Below are positions 8,427 through 16,496 of a stretch of 64,000 nucleotides of DNA, one piece after another. How positions within the stretch are numbered: the first letter of the stretch is position 1; each line of letters starts with the position of its first letter. Origin of the DNA: Methylomonas koyamae (GTDB taxonomy: Bacteria > Pseudomonadota > Gammaproteobacteria > Methylococcales > Methylomonadaceae); assembly GCF_006483455.1 (NCBI RefSeq), contig NZ_PPPU01000029.1:1-64000 (forward strand), in the 5' to 3' direction. The position numbers and the translations under genes were made by a program. The notes under the pieces are model-generated. The model worked only from the letters and a program-made list of their open reading frames with translations. It did not search any database and was not told the origin of the DNA.

Positions 8427-9542
8427 ATGACAAAAATCGTCGCAGTCTACCGAACCGCTTATCCGCTTCCATCTGAAGCGTTCATTCCCAGTCAATTGCT
8501 CGGTTTAAAGCGTTATCAGCCTTTGGTGTGGTGTCGCGATTTTCACGGTTCGGATAATCCGCAGATAAAAGTTAAGTCGGTTTTTGCGGACAAACCGGCA
8601 TCGGTTTGGCGCAAGGTATTGTTCACATTCTTTGGTATAGCCGGCTTCAAGGATGACGTGCAGTTGGTTCATGCTCATTTCGGTCCGGACGCAGCGATGA
8701 TTTTGCCGCTGGTCAAGCGAAGTAACTTGCCCTTGGTCGTTACGTTTCATGGTTTCGACGCCCAGCAGTCGCGCTGGTCGATGTTGAAGTCCAAAACAAT
8801 TTCCAACTGGTTGTTCTTGTTGCGCGAAAAAATGATTTATCGATATGCCTCGCGGATTATTGCTGTCTCGGCTTATTTGCGGGAGTGCCTGATTCGGCGG
8901 GGATGTCCCCCTGATAAATTGATCGTTCATTACATAGGCGTTGACACCGCGAGATTTAAGGTTGATTCAGCGGCCAGAATCCCGAAGCGACTTGTGAATG
9001 TCTCGCGGCATGTCGACTGGAAAGGGATTGATACCATACTGCGCGCCTTGCCGCAGTTGATTGTGCAATATCCGGATTTAGTTTTGGTACAGATCGGTTC
9101 CGGTCCGGATACTCGCCGCCTCCAGCAATTGGCGGTCGAGCTTGGCGTGTCCGAACATGTCCATTGGCGCGGTGCGTTGCCGCATGAGCAGGTGTTGGCG
9201 GAGTTGCGGCAGGCGTCGGTTTACGTGCACGCTGCCAGAACAGACGAAAAAGGGCAAACCGAAGCCTTCGGTATCGCTTTGATCGAAGCCCAGGCTTGCG
9301 GAGTGCCGGTTGTCGCTACTCGTTCCGGGGGCATACCTGAGGCGATGTTGGAAAACCATACCGGATTGCTTTTCGAAGAAAACGACCATGCTGCGTTGGC
9401 CGCCCAATTGGATAGTTTGTTGTCCGATGGCGCCAGATTGGATTTTTTGGCACATAACGCACGCGAATTTGTGGTTAGTCGATTCGATATTAATGTGCAA
9501 TCTGCCAAGTTGGAAAATATCTACGACGAAATAGGCAGCTAG
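8427..9542 (+). CDS. Glycosyltransferase family 4
   Basis: GT-B fold retaining glycosyltransferase of 371 residues. The N-terminal domain has VHAHFGPDA near residue 80 and VVTFHGFDA; the linker reads SAYLRECLIRRG. The C-terminal domain shows NVSRHVDWKGIDTILRA and the EX7E donor-binding motif in EAFGIALIEAQACGVPVVATRSGGIPE near residue 278. I chose the ATG at 8427 because AAGGGA stands a few bases before it. An upstream in-frame start at 8361 adds 22 residues not expected in the family. It is part of the polysaccharide locus. The substrate is unknown. Confidence 0.93.
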   Translation: MTKIVAVYRTAYPLPSEAFIPSQLLGLKRYQPLVWCRDFHGSDNPQIKVKSVFADKPASVWRKVLFTFFGIAGFKDDVQLVHAHFGPDAAMILPLVKRSNLPLVVTFHGFDAQQSRWSMLKSKTISNWLFLLREKMIYRYASRIIAVSAYLRECLIRRGCPPDKLIVHYIGVDTARFKVDSAARIPKRLVNVSRHVDWKGIDTILRALPQLIVQYPDLVLVQIGSGPDTRRLQQLAVELGVSEHVHWRGALPHEQVLAELRQASVYVHAARTDEKGQTEAFGIALIEAQACGVPVVATRSGGIPEAMLENHTGLLFEENDHAALAAQLDSLLSDGARLDFLAHNAREFVVSRFDINVQSAKLENIYDEIGS

Positions 9543-9581
9543 CGCGCTGCTATGGATAATTTAATAACGGAGGAAATTCTG

Positions 9582-10919
9582 ATGTCATCGGGAAATGTAA
9601 TGATCGAGCAGGCCGCAGTAGTCAAGCCGGATTCTGAATATAACCCAAGTTTGTCAGCCTTTCTGGATTTTGCCCGCTGGGTTTCGGCGTTTTTGGTATT
9701 GCTGACGCACTTGAATAACAGAATGTTTTTGACCCTGGATAAAATTCCTGCGGATGATAGAACATTAGTTACCTACCTCTGGGGGTTTGTCACTGGGTTT
9801 GCTCACTGGGGCGTCGTTATCTTTTTCGTATTGAGCGGATATTTAGTGGGTGGTCCGGTTTTAACAGGTTGGTGAAAAACTCTTTTTGGCTTTGAATGAC
9901 TCTATATTTAGTGACGATGAAGCCGATTTCCTACTAAATGTTGGTTCGATTGAGCAAAATTAGCGTCTCAAATATGGTTTTTCACCAACCTGTTAAAGCA
10001 CGTACTGGCGAATAGGCCGTTTAATTTGACAAAGTACTTTGTGGCGCGCGTTACGCGCATATATTTGGTACTGATCCCTGTGCTATTAATTGGTAATGCT
10101 TTCGATTACATTGGCATGGCGATGTTTCCGAATTCTGAAATTTATGCGGAACACCTGGCGAAATTAAGGCACCAAACCGATTTGGACTTCAAAATGTCGA
10201 TTGTAGGTTCTTTGTTTAATTTGCAGAATTTGTTTGTCGATACCCTGGGAACCAATGGCCCGCTGGAAACGTTAGCCAATGAGTTTTGGTACTACGTGAC
10301 TTTTCCGTTGCTATTGTCACCGCTTTTGTTTCGCAGATCTTTCAAATCCTGGAGTCTGTTTATTGTCGGTGTTGCTTTATTTGCTTCAATGTCGTTCGCA
10401 TCAAAATGGCATTTTGTCGGATTTATATTATGGTGTATTGGTGCCGGATTTTCGGTTCTGGCAAAAAAACCGGTAATTAAATCCTCTTTTTGGGCGTTGG
10501 CTGTTTTTTTAGCAGCATTAATTGGAATTCGGGTTGGGGTAAGAGCTAACGTTATTTTTGGCTCTTTCGGTTTTATTTTCGAGATTATCGTGGCCTTGCT
10601 GTTTGCGAATTTATTGTGGTCGTTGAAATATCATCCGGCTAACTGGCGTCTGTTACATTGGGACGGTCATAGTAAGTTGGGGGGATTTTCATATTCGTTA
10701 TACGCCGTTCACGTGCCATTGCTTATGTTGTTGTGTGCGGCAATGAAAAATCATTTTGGGTTTGGCTGGCACGATATACCTAAAAGCGTTAACCAGTTTG
10801 TTGCGGCTCTTTCATTGGTTACGGTATCGCTATCCTTTGCATGGTGTTTGTCTTTGCTTACGGAGCGGCATACTTATCGTGTAAGAAGCTTTGTGAATGG
10901 GCTGTTTGTTTCAAAGTGA
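9582..10919 (+). pseudogene. Acyltransferase family 3 gene interrupted by a miniature transposon
   Basis: The two halves encode one integral membrane acyltransferase of the OafA/NolL kind, which would O-acetylate or otherwise acylate the polysaccharide. The first part (9582-9863, preceded by GGAGG at a proper distance) carries FLDFARWVSAFLVLLTHL and IFFVLSGYLVGGPVL. The second (9996-10919) continues KHVLANRPFNLTKYFVARVTRIYLVLIPVLL and later GFSYSLYAVHVPLLML. Between them lies the element at 9864-9993. Removing 132 bases restores the frame exactly and gives a protein of about 401 residues. As it stands, translation stops at a TGA inside the insert after GGPVL. A TTG at 10026 could start the second half, but a working enzyme is unlikely. 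Confidence 0.9.
9864..9995. mobile_element. 130-bp miniature inverted-repeat element with TA duplication (IS630/Tc1-like MITE)
   Basis: Perfect 17-bp terminal inverted repeats, ACAGGTTGGTGAAAAAC at 9864-9880 and GTTTTTCACCAACCTGT at 9977-9993, flank an AT-rich core without coding capacity. The bases TA occur on both outer sides (9862-9863 and 9994-9995). Taking one TA copy plus the element away re-creates an intact reading frame. The TA target is the hallmark of IS630/Tc1-mariner transposases, so a transposase of that family probably moved it in trans. No such transposase gene is in the window. Confidence 0.9.
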
Positions 10920-10962
10920 GCTTATTATATTTTTTCAGTAGTTACATTCGACAAGGTAATTT

Positions 10963-12108
10963 ATGAGGGTGTTGATATTCCAGCCTATGCTGAAGCAATA
11001 TAGAGTTCCATTGTTCGAAAAAATGGAGCGATTGCTCGCTGAGCAAGGACATGAGCTTAGAGTGGTTTCAGGTTCTCCGCCGTTAAACGATCAACGTAAA
11101 GGCGACAATATTTTGGAGTCCAAAGGTTGCTGTATTGTCGAGCGAAGTTTATGGTTGTTTCGAGATAAACTGCATTTTCTGAATAATGCGGTTAAGCATA
11201 TTTTATGGGCTGACTTTGTAATAACCGAGCAAGCAAACAAGCATGTACATAATTATTTATTGATGGGATTGCGTTTATTTGGCATTAAACGCTTCGCTTA
11301 TTGGGGCCATGGGCAGAATAGACAGGGAAATCCAAATAGTTGGCGGGAACGGATGAAAAAGCGATTGTCGGTGCAATGCGATTGGTGGTTCGCGTATACC
11401 GATGGTGTCGCTAATTATGTTGCTGGCTTGGGATATCCTAAAAGCAAGATTACTGCACTGAATAACAGTGTCGATACTTCCGCTTTCAAACAACTCTTAG
11501 CCGAGATTGATGAATACGAAATTGCGAAATTCAAGTCGAGTCTGGGTATACAAGCACTGGATAAAGTCGGTATGTTTTGCGGCAGTTTGTACGGCGAAAA
11601 AAAATTGGAGTTTTTGCTGCGCTCTTCTGTTTTGATTCGGGAAAGCGTACCGGATTTCGTGCTGTTGATAATAGGGGATGGTCTGGACAAGCCCTTGGTT
11701 GAGAAGTTTGCCGAGAATTATCCATTTATAAAGTATTTGGGGCCGCTGTTCGGACGGGAAAAGGCGGTGGCATTCAAATCGTCGCACCTGTTTTTATGTC
11801 CGGGCTTGGTTGGATTGGCAATATTGGATGCTTTTGTCGCATCACTGCCTTTGCTTACCTGCGATATTCCAAACCATAGTCCGGAAATTGAGTATTTGGA
11901 AAATCAAGTCAACGGCATAATGACGCGAGCCAGCGAGGATGAGTATGCGGGCGCCGTTAGCGAAATATTCGCCAATCCAAAGCGCTTAAATGCTCTCCGC
12001 GAGGGGGCTGATTCGAGTTCGACGCGTTTTTCTATAGAAAATATGGCGTTGAATTTTGTTAACGGAATTTGCGGTTATTTTAATACCCTCGGTGGTCATT
12101 CAGTTTAG
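10963..12108 (+). CDS. Glycosyltransferase family 4-like
   Basis: A 381-residue GT-B protein. The N-terminal part (MRVLIFQPMLKQYRVPLFEKM) and AYWGHGQNRQG near residue 110 resemble a branch of GT4 enzymes found in polysaccharide loci. The C-terminal donor domain shows MFCGSLYGEKKLEFLLRS, LLIIGDGLDKPLV and YLGPLFGREKAVAF, then LSCPG-like text at LFLCPGLVGLAILDAFVASLPLLT in the place of the usual EX7E segment. The Glu of that motif is not evident, so the family assignment rests on the fold. AAGG precedes the ATG. The gene lies 44 bases after the broken acyltransferase gene and 11 bases before the next gene. Confidence 0.82.
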   Translation: MRVLIFQPMLKQYRVPLFEKMERLLAEQGHELRVVSGSPPLNDQRKGDNILESKGCCIVERSLWLFRDKLHFLNNAVKHILWADFVITEQANKHVHNYLLMGLRLFGIKRFAYWGHGQNRQGNPNSWRERMKKRLSVQCDWWFAYTDGVANYVAGLGYPKSKITALNNSVDTSAFKQLLAEIDEYEIAKFKSSLGIQALDKVGMFCGSLYGEKKLEFLLRSSVLIRESVPDFVLLIIGDGLDKPLVEKFAENYPFIKYLGPLFGREKAVAFKSSHLFLCPGLVGLAILDAFVASLPLLTCDIPNHSPEIEYLENQVNGIMTRASEDEYAGAVSEIFANPKRLNALREGADSSSTRFSIENMALNFVNGICGYFNTLGGHSV

Positions 12109-12119
12109 GGATGGGTGAG

Positions 12120-13022
12120 ATGAAAATTCTAGTTCTGAATTTATATTTCGGAAAAAAGCCGGACTATTTCGATTTTTTTGTTCACACTTGCGGCGTGAAT
12201 CCTGCAATTGATTTTCTGTTTTTGGTCGATTTTGAAGTGGATTTTGAACTTCCGGCGAATGTAAAAATCGTCAGAACATTTTTTGCGGATGTGGTTGAAA
12301 AGTTTCAGTCCTTTTTTGATTTTCCTCTGGCGTTGGACTCTCCGTACAAACTGACCGATTTTCAACCTGCTTATGGTGAATTGTTGGCTGAGTATACGGC
12401 AGGTTACGATTGGTGGGGGCACTGCGACTTCGATATGGCATTCGGAGATTTGACGCCTGTGGTCGAGGCTATTGAGCTGAATCGGTACGTCAAGCTGTTT
12501 CGTCGAGGGCATTTGACTCTGTATTTAAATCGTTCAGATATAAATTCGATGTATAGGCAGGGTGTTGGCAATTTAGATTATAGGAATATTTTCGCTACGC
12601 GCGGTTTTTTCAACTTCGATGAAACAAACGGGATTGATAAAATATTTTCCGATTTGGATATGCCGGTTTATCGTCAGGAGATTATAGCTGATATTAGGAC
12701 GACTTCCCCTTATTTGTTTATGACCGCTCACGCCAATCGTTGGGGGCAGTATTTTGTTTGGGATAATGGGAAGCTATTTTGTGTTGATGGAGAAAATGGT
12801 AAAAAAGAATATATTTATATCCATTTTCAAAAGAGAAAGCTCGGTGAGTATTACAGTTTGTCTAATTTGCAGTCGAACAAGTTCTTGATTAATCAATTTG
12901 GGATATTTGATTTTGGTGGCATAATTCGGGTGCTGAGTTATTTTCCTAATCTAGGGCATTTGAAGCGCTTCTTTTGGCCAAGAATCGTGCGCAGAGTTAA
13001 AGGTAAATTTAAAGTTGAGTGA
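12120..13022 (+). CDS. DUF6625-like putative glycosyltransferase
   Basis: A cytoplasmic protein of 300 residues without a certain function. It opens with MKILVLNLYFGKKPDYFDFFV, and a central YDWWGHCDFDMAFGDL segment near residue 100 carries a DxD-like CDFDMAFGD motif that could bind a metal and sugar nucleotide. I believe it belongs to the DUF6625 group of polysaccharide-locus proteins, but I recall this from sequence style only. The ATG at 12120 is preceded by AGGG at a suitable distance; an in-frame ATG at 12111 is an alternative. It lies between two GT4 genes in the same direction, so a role in sugar transfer or modification is likely. Confidence 0.65.
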   Translation: MKILVLNLYFGKKPDYFDFFVHTCGVNPAIDFLFLVDFEVDFELPANVKIVRTFFADVVEKFQSFFDFPLALDSPYKLTDFQPAYGELLAEYTAGYDWWGHCDFDMAFGDLTPVVEAIELNRYVKLFRRGHLTLYLNRSDINSMYRQGVGNLDYRNIFATRGFFNFDETNGIDKIFSDLDMPVYRQEIIADIRTTSPYLFMTAHANRWGQYFVWDNGKLFCVDGENGKKEYIYIHFQKRKLGEYYSLSNLQSNKFLINQFGIFDFGGIIRVLSYFPNLGHLKRFFWPRIVRRVKGKFKVE

Positions 13023-13096
13023 TTTGAGGCTTATAGTTGGTCGCGCTGAGGTGTTTTGGTCTATAGGCTATCCATTGGGTTCGTTTAGGAAATATT

Positions 13097-14257
13097 ATGA
13101 AAATATTCATCGCGCATAATCGTTATCAACAAGCCGGCGGTGAAGATAATGTAGTTGAGGCTGAGACCAATCTGCTTAGGAATAATGGTCATGAAGTTTA
13201 TCTATGGGCCGTTGACAACAAAGATTTGCCAGGTGGATTTAAAGGCAAGGTGGAAACGGCGCTAAACACGACGTATTCGCCGCGTTCTAAATTGCGGGCT
13301 CGGGATTTATTCCGTGAGTTTCGGCCGGATGTCGTGCATGTCCATAACTTTTTCCCTCAGATTAGTCCTTCTATCTTCGATGCCTGTCGTGACGAGAGTG
13401 TGCCGGTGGTGCAGACTTTGCATAATTACCGGTTGATTTGTCCGGGCGCGATGCTGATGCGAAACGGTAGTATCTGCGAAAAGTGTATCACCGGGTCTCC
13501 TTATAATGCGGCTTGGCATTCGTGCTATCGGGGGTCCAGGCTGGGTAGTTTCGTGGTTGCACATATGGTGGCGTATCACCGTAAAGCCGGCACCTGGGCC
13601 GATAAGATTGATCGTTTTGTCGCGTTAACCGAGTTTGCAAAAAGCAAATTCGTTGAGGCAGGTTTTCCATCGGATAGGATTGCAGTTAAACCTAATTTTA
13701 TCGTCGATCCTCTAGCGAGCGGGGGTGTTGCGAAAAGTCATACAGATCAATTCGGGTTATTTGTTGGTCGGATCAGCGAAGAAAAAGGTGTCACTACATT
13801 ACTTAATGCTTGGGCTCGCCTTGAAGGTAAATGGCAGTTGAAAATGGCTGGCAGCGGGCCATTGGAAGCGCTGTTAAGGGAGCGCGTCGGTGTTGAGCCG
13901 CTGGGCAGGCAAAATTCAACAGAAGTCAGTCAGTTAATGCGGGCCGCGCATTTTCTGGTGTTGCCGTCGGAATGGTATGAAGGTTTTCCCTTGGTTTTGG
14001 TAGAGGCTTTCGCACACGGACTGCCTGTTTTGGCTTCGAGACTTGGGAGTATGGCCGACGTTATAGAGGATGGGGTAACCGGTTTATTGTTTGAACCCGG
14101 CAATTCCGACGACATGGCGCAAAAAGCTAGATGGTTGTTTGAAAATCCTGAGCAATCTCGACTGTTTGGTGAAAATGCCCGCCGCCGGTTTTTAGAAAAA
14201 TATACGGCAGAGATTAATTACGAGCAGCTAATGAAAATTTATCGTTCTGTTTGCTAA
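13097..14257 (+). CDS. Glycosyltransferase family 4
   Basis: GT-B retaining glycosyltransferase of 386 residues. The N-terminal domain has HNRYQQAGGEDNVVEAE and DVVHVHNFFPQISPSIFDAC near residue 80, then QTLHNYRLICPGAML with a small cysteine cluster (C-EKCITG) seen in one GT4 branch. The donor domain shows LFVGRISEEKGVTTLLNAW and the EX7E motif in EGFPLVLVEAFAHGLPVLASRLG near residue 300. It is the last plus-strand gene of the central block and converges with the beta-helix gene. The substrate is unknown. Confidence 0.93.
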   Translation: MKIFIAHNRYQQAGGEDNVVEAETNLLRNNGHEVYLWAVDNKDLPGGFKGKVETALNTTYSPRSKLRARDLFREFRPDVVHVHNFFPQISPSIFDACRDESVPVVQTLHNYRLICPGAMLMRNGSICEKCITGSPYNAAWHSCYRGSRLGSFVVAHMVAYHRKAGTWADKIDRFVALTEFAKSKFVEAGFPSDRIAVKPNFIVDPLASGGVAKSHTDQFGLFVGRISEEKGVTTLLNAWARLEGKWQLKMAGSGPLEALLRERVGVEPLGRQNSTEVSQLMRAAHFLVLPSEWYEGFPLVLVEAFAHGLPVLASRLGSMADVIEDGVTGLLFEPGNSDDMAQKARWLFENPEQSRLFGENARRRFLEKYTAEINYEQLMKIYRSVC

Positions 14258-14334
14258 TGCAATCTGGTTTTGCCGGCTGCTTTAGTGTTTAGTATGGTAT
14301 GGACACCTCTAGGGTTTGTGAAGTTAGAGATGGT

Positions 14335-16410
14335 CTATTTACTTATCAATCCGATATCTGATGGCAAGACTTCAAAGCCAATTTTATCTAGTAATGTTTT
14401 GTCGCAAAAATTTGCCTGATTTCCTGTGATGCTCAGGCAAGGGTCGCCATAAATACTGCCGTGCTCGATTCCTTCGTTGACCCATTCCTGCCAAGTTGCG
14501 CCATTACGTTTTTTCGTTCTATCCGATATGTCGTAATTTAAGACAAACGAGCCTGAACTGCTCCACAATAAATTTCTTTCCAAAATATTGGTGCTTTCTG
14601 GCATTTGGTAACGAATTAATATATTTCCAGGCTTATTGGAAAGCATTACGTTTCTTCGGATGCTGTTTCCTTCCGGTAAATTATTGTTGATAATAGGCAG
14701 TGCCAATTTTGGGTATTTATCCAGCCATACAGGACTTTGAATGGGCACTTGAAACAAGCGTTTTTTGAGCTCGTCTCCGGCTGGGCGGCTGTCGACCCAT
14801 ATGGCGTAGTCGCTCGTGCTAATAATATTATTTTCAATAATATTATCTCTTCCTCCGCCCAATTGGATTGCCATCACGCCTGCATTTCGGAATATGTTTC
14901 CGATAACGTTAAACCCGCTCACCGAGTCGTCCAAGTAAACGCCTCTAACGCCGTCCGGTCTTGCGTATTTAACGAAGTTATTCGCTATATCTACACTGAC
15001 TAAGCCGTATCCGAATAAATCGTGAATGCTATTGTTTCGGATTATATTGCCTCGAAAGGTCCAGTCTCGCCCGGAATAAATGGCGCCGCAATCAGAGGCT
15101 TGTTCGCATACGTGATGAATTTCGTTTTTTTCTACTAGATGTTCGTTGCCAAACAGAAGTATTCCCGTTCCGGGGCTTTGTTCGATAAGGTTGTGCGTTA
15201 TTGAGCTACCGACACCGGAAGTCTCAATAGCAGGCGTATATGTCATCACGACTCTGCCAAAATCATGTATATGGTTGTTATGGGCTATATTGTTTGCTCT
15301 TTCCAGGGTGTTTCTGTTTCCACCGCTAAAGGTAATGCCGCCCCAGCCGGTATGGTGAATGTGGCTATTTATAACACTGATAAAACTGCTGTCTTTGGCT
15401 TCGACCGCTTTACCAGCGACATTGCTGATCTCCAAATTATCGAAACTTATATTATTGCTATTGTTTAGTTTGATAGCTGTATCTGTAGAATAGCCTAGCG
15501 AGAGGTTTTTGAAATAAATATTATTTGCACCATTGATGTTAAATATATTATTTACCGTTGAAACGGTTATTTCGTTTGGCTGTGCGCTGGTTGGAGGGAT
15601 AAAGTAAATTATTTCACTGTTGTTGTCGTAGAACCATTCTCCCGGCGCATCAAGTAGTGATTTGATATTAAGTAAATAAAATCTTCTGCCGCTTTCGATT
15701 TTGTAATTCGTATTGCTTGAAAGGCTGATTTTATTTAGGTCTGGTTCTATCGACTTAACTCCTAAGTATTGATCATGCCAGTCGTTGCCGGCCATTATGT
15801 GGATCTGGGCTTGACTTGAGTCTTTTGATAAAGTCGGTAGCGTCTCTATGCTTGTAAACTGGGTTCGCTCGTCTAGCGGTTGTCGAATGTGAGCCCAATC
15901 GGAGTTTGGCCAGCGAGCCGGATGCATGGGGCTGTTGTCTATAAATAGTTCAAATCCCGGGTTGTTGCCGCGTTGACGATAGTTTTGCGGGTATTTGATC
16001 TGGCCTAGTTTTTGATTTTTGGTTGAGCAACTCCAAGTTTTGCCGTCAGAGTTGCATTTTTGTAAGCTAATCCCGCCGCTAATTAAGGCCGGGCCATTTT
16101 CCCCCTGCCAGGTAATATTTTGTCCGGCACGTCCTGCGTCTCGCACGTCGAAGTCTAGCGACTTTTCAAGTCGATAGATTCCGCTTTGAATATGAATTAT
16201 CACAGGTTCATTGATATCGCCGCTGGCTTTTAGGTCTCTGACGGCTTTTTGCGCTCTAGCAAGTGTTTTAAAAGGGCCGTTGTTGCTTGATCTTGCTGAG
16301 CTTAGTCCATTCGCGCGGTCGTCGCCAGATGGATCTATGTAGAAGTCTTTGGAAATTCCTTTTATTGGCAATGCGATTAGAACTAGGGTTAGGGCTTTTT
16401 TTATAGTCAT
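14335..16410 (-). CDS. Secreted right-handed parallel beta-helix protein
   Basis: A 691-residue protein with an N-terminal signal peptide (MTIKKALTLVLIALPIKGISK), then DFYIDPSGDDRANGLS and GPFKTLARAQKAVRDL, the usual opening of pectate-lyase-like beta-helix proteins. From about residue 290 to 560 it has short coil repeats rich in N, I and G (for example NNISFDNLEISNVAGKAVEA and NTLERANNIAHNNHIHDFG). The fold is shared by polysaccharide lyases, C5-epimerases and hydrolases. A plausible role is cutting or modifying the polysaccharide made by this locus. It is a close paralogue of the next gene, so the pair looks like a tandem duplication. The catalytic type cannot be assigned by eye. Confidence 0.82.
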   Translation of the reverse strand: MTIKKALTLVLIALPIKGISKDFYIDPSGDDRANGLSSARSSNNGPFKTLARAQKAVRDLKASGDINEPVIIHIQSGIYRLEKSLDFDVRDAGRAGQNITWQGENGPALISGGISLQKCNSDGKTWSCSTKNQKLGQIKYPQNYRQRGNNPGFELFIDNSPMHPARWPNSDWAHIRQPLDERTQFTSIETLPTLSKDSSQAQIHIMAGNDWHDQYLGVKSIEPDLNKISLSSNTNYKIESGRRFYLLNIKSLLDAPGEWFYDNNSEIIYFIPPTSAQPNEITVSTVNNIFNINGANNIYFKNLSLGYSTDTAIKLNNSNNISFDNLEISNVAGKAVEAKDSSFISVINSHIHHTGWGGITFSGGNRNTLERANNIAHNNHIHDFGRVVMTYTPAIETSGVGSSITHNLIEQSPGTGILLFGNEHLVEKNEIHHVCEQASDCGAIYSGRDWTFRGNIIRNNSIHDLFGYGLVSVDIANNFVKYARPDGVRGVYLDDSVSGFNVIGNIFRNAGVMAIQLGGGRDNIIENNIISTSDYAIWVDSRPAGDELKKRLFQVPIQSPVWLDKYPKLALPIINNNLPEGNSIRRNVMLSNKPGNILIRYQMPESTNILERNLLWSSSGSFVLNYDISDRTKKRNGATWQEWVNEGIEHGSIYGDPCLSITGNQANFCDKTLLDKIGFEVLPSDIGLISK

Positions 16411-16496
16411 AAGCGAAACTCTAAGACGTTAAGTCGATAGCCTATATTTAATGTCCTTATTAAATATAGGCCAAGGGTCGTAGCATTAAAGCGCAG

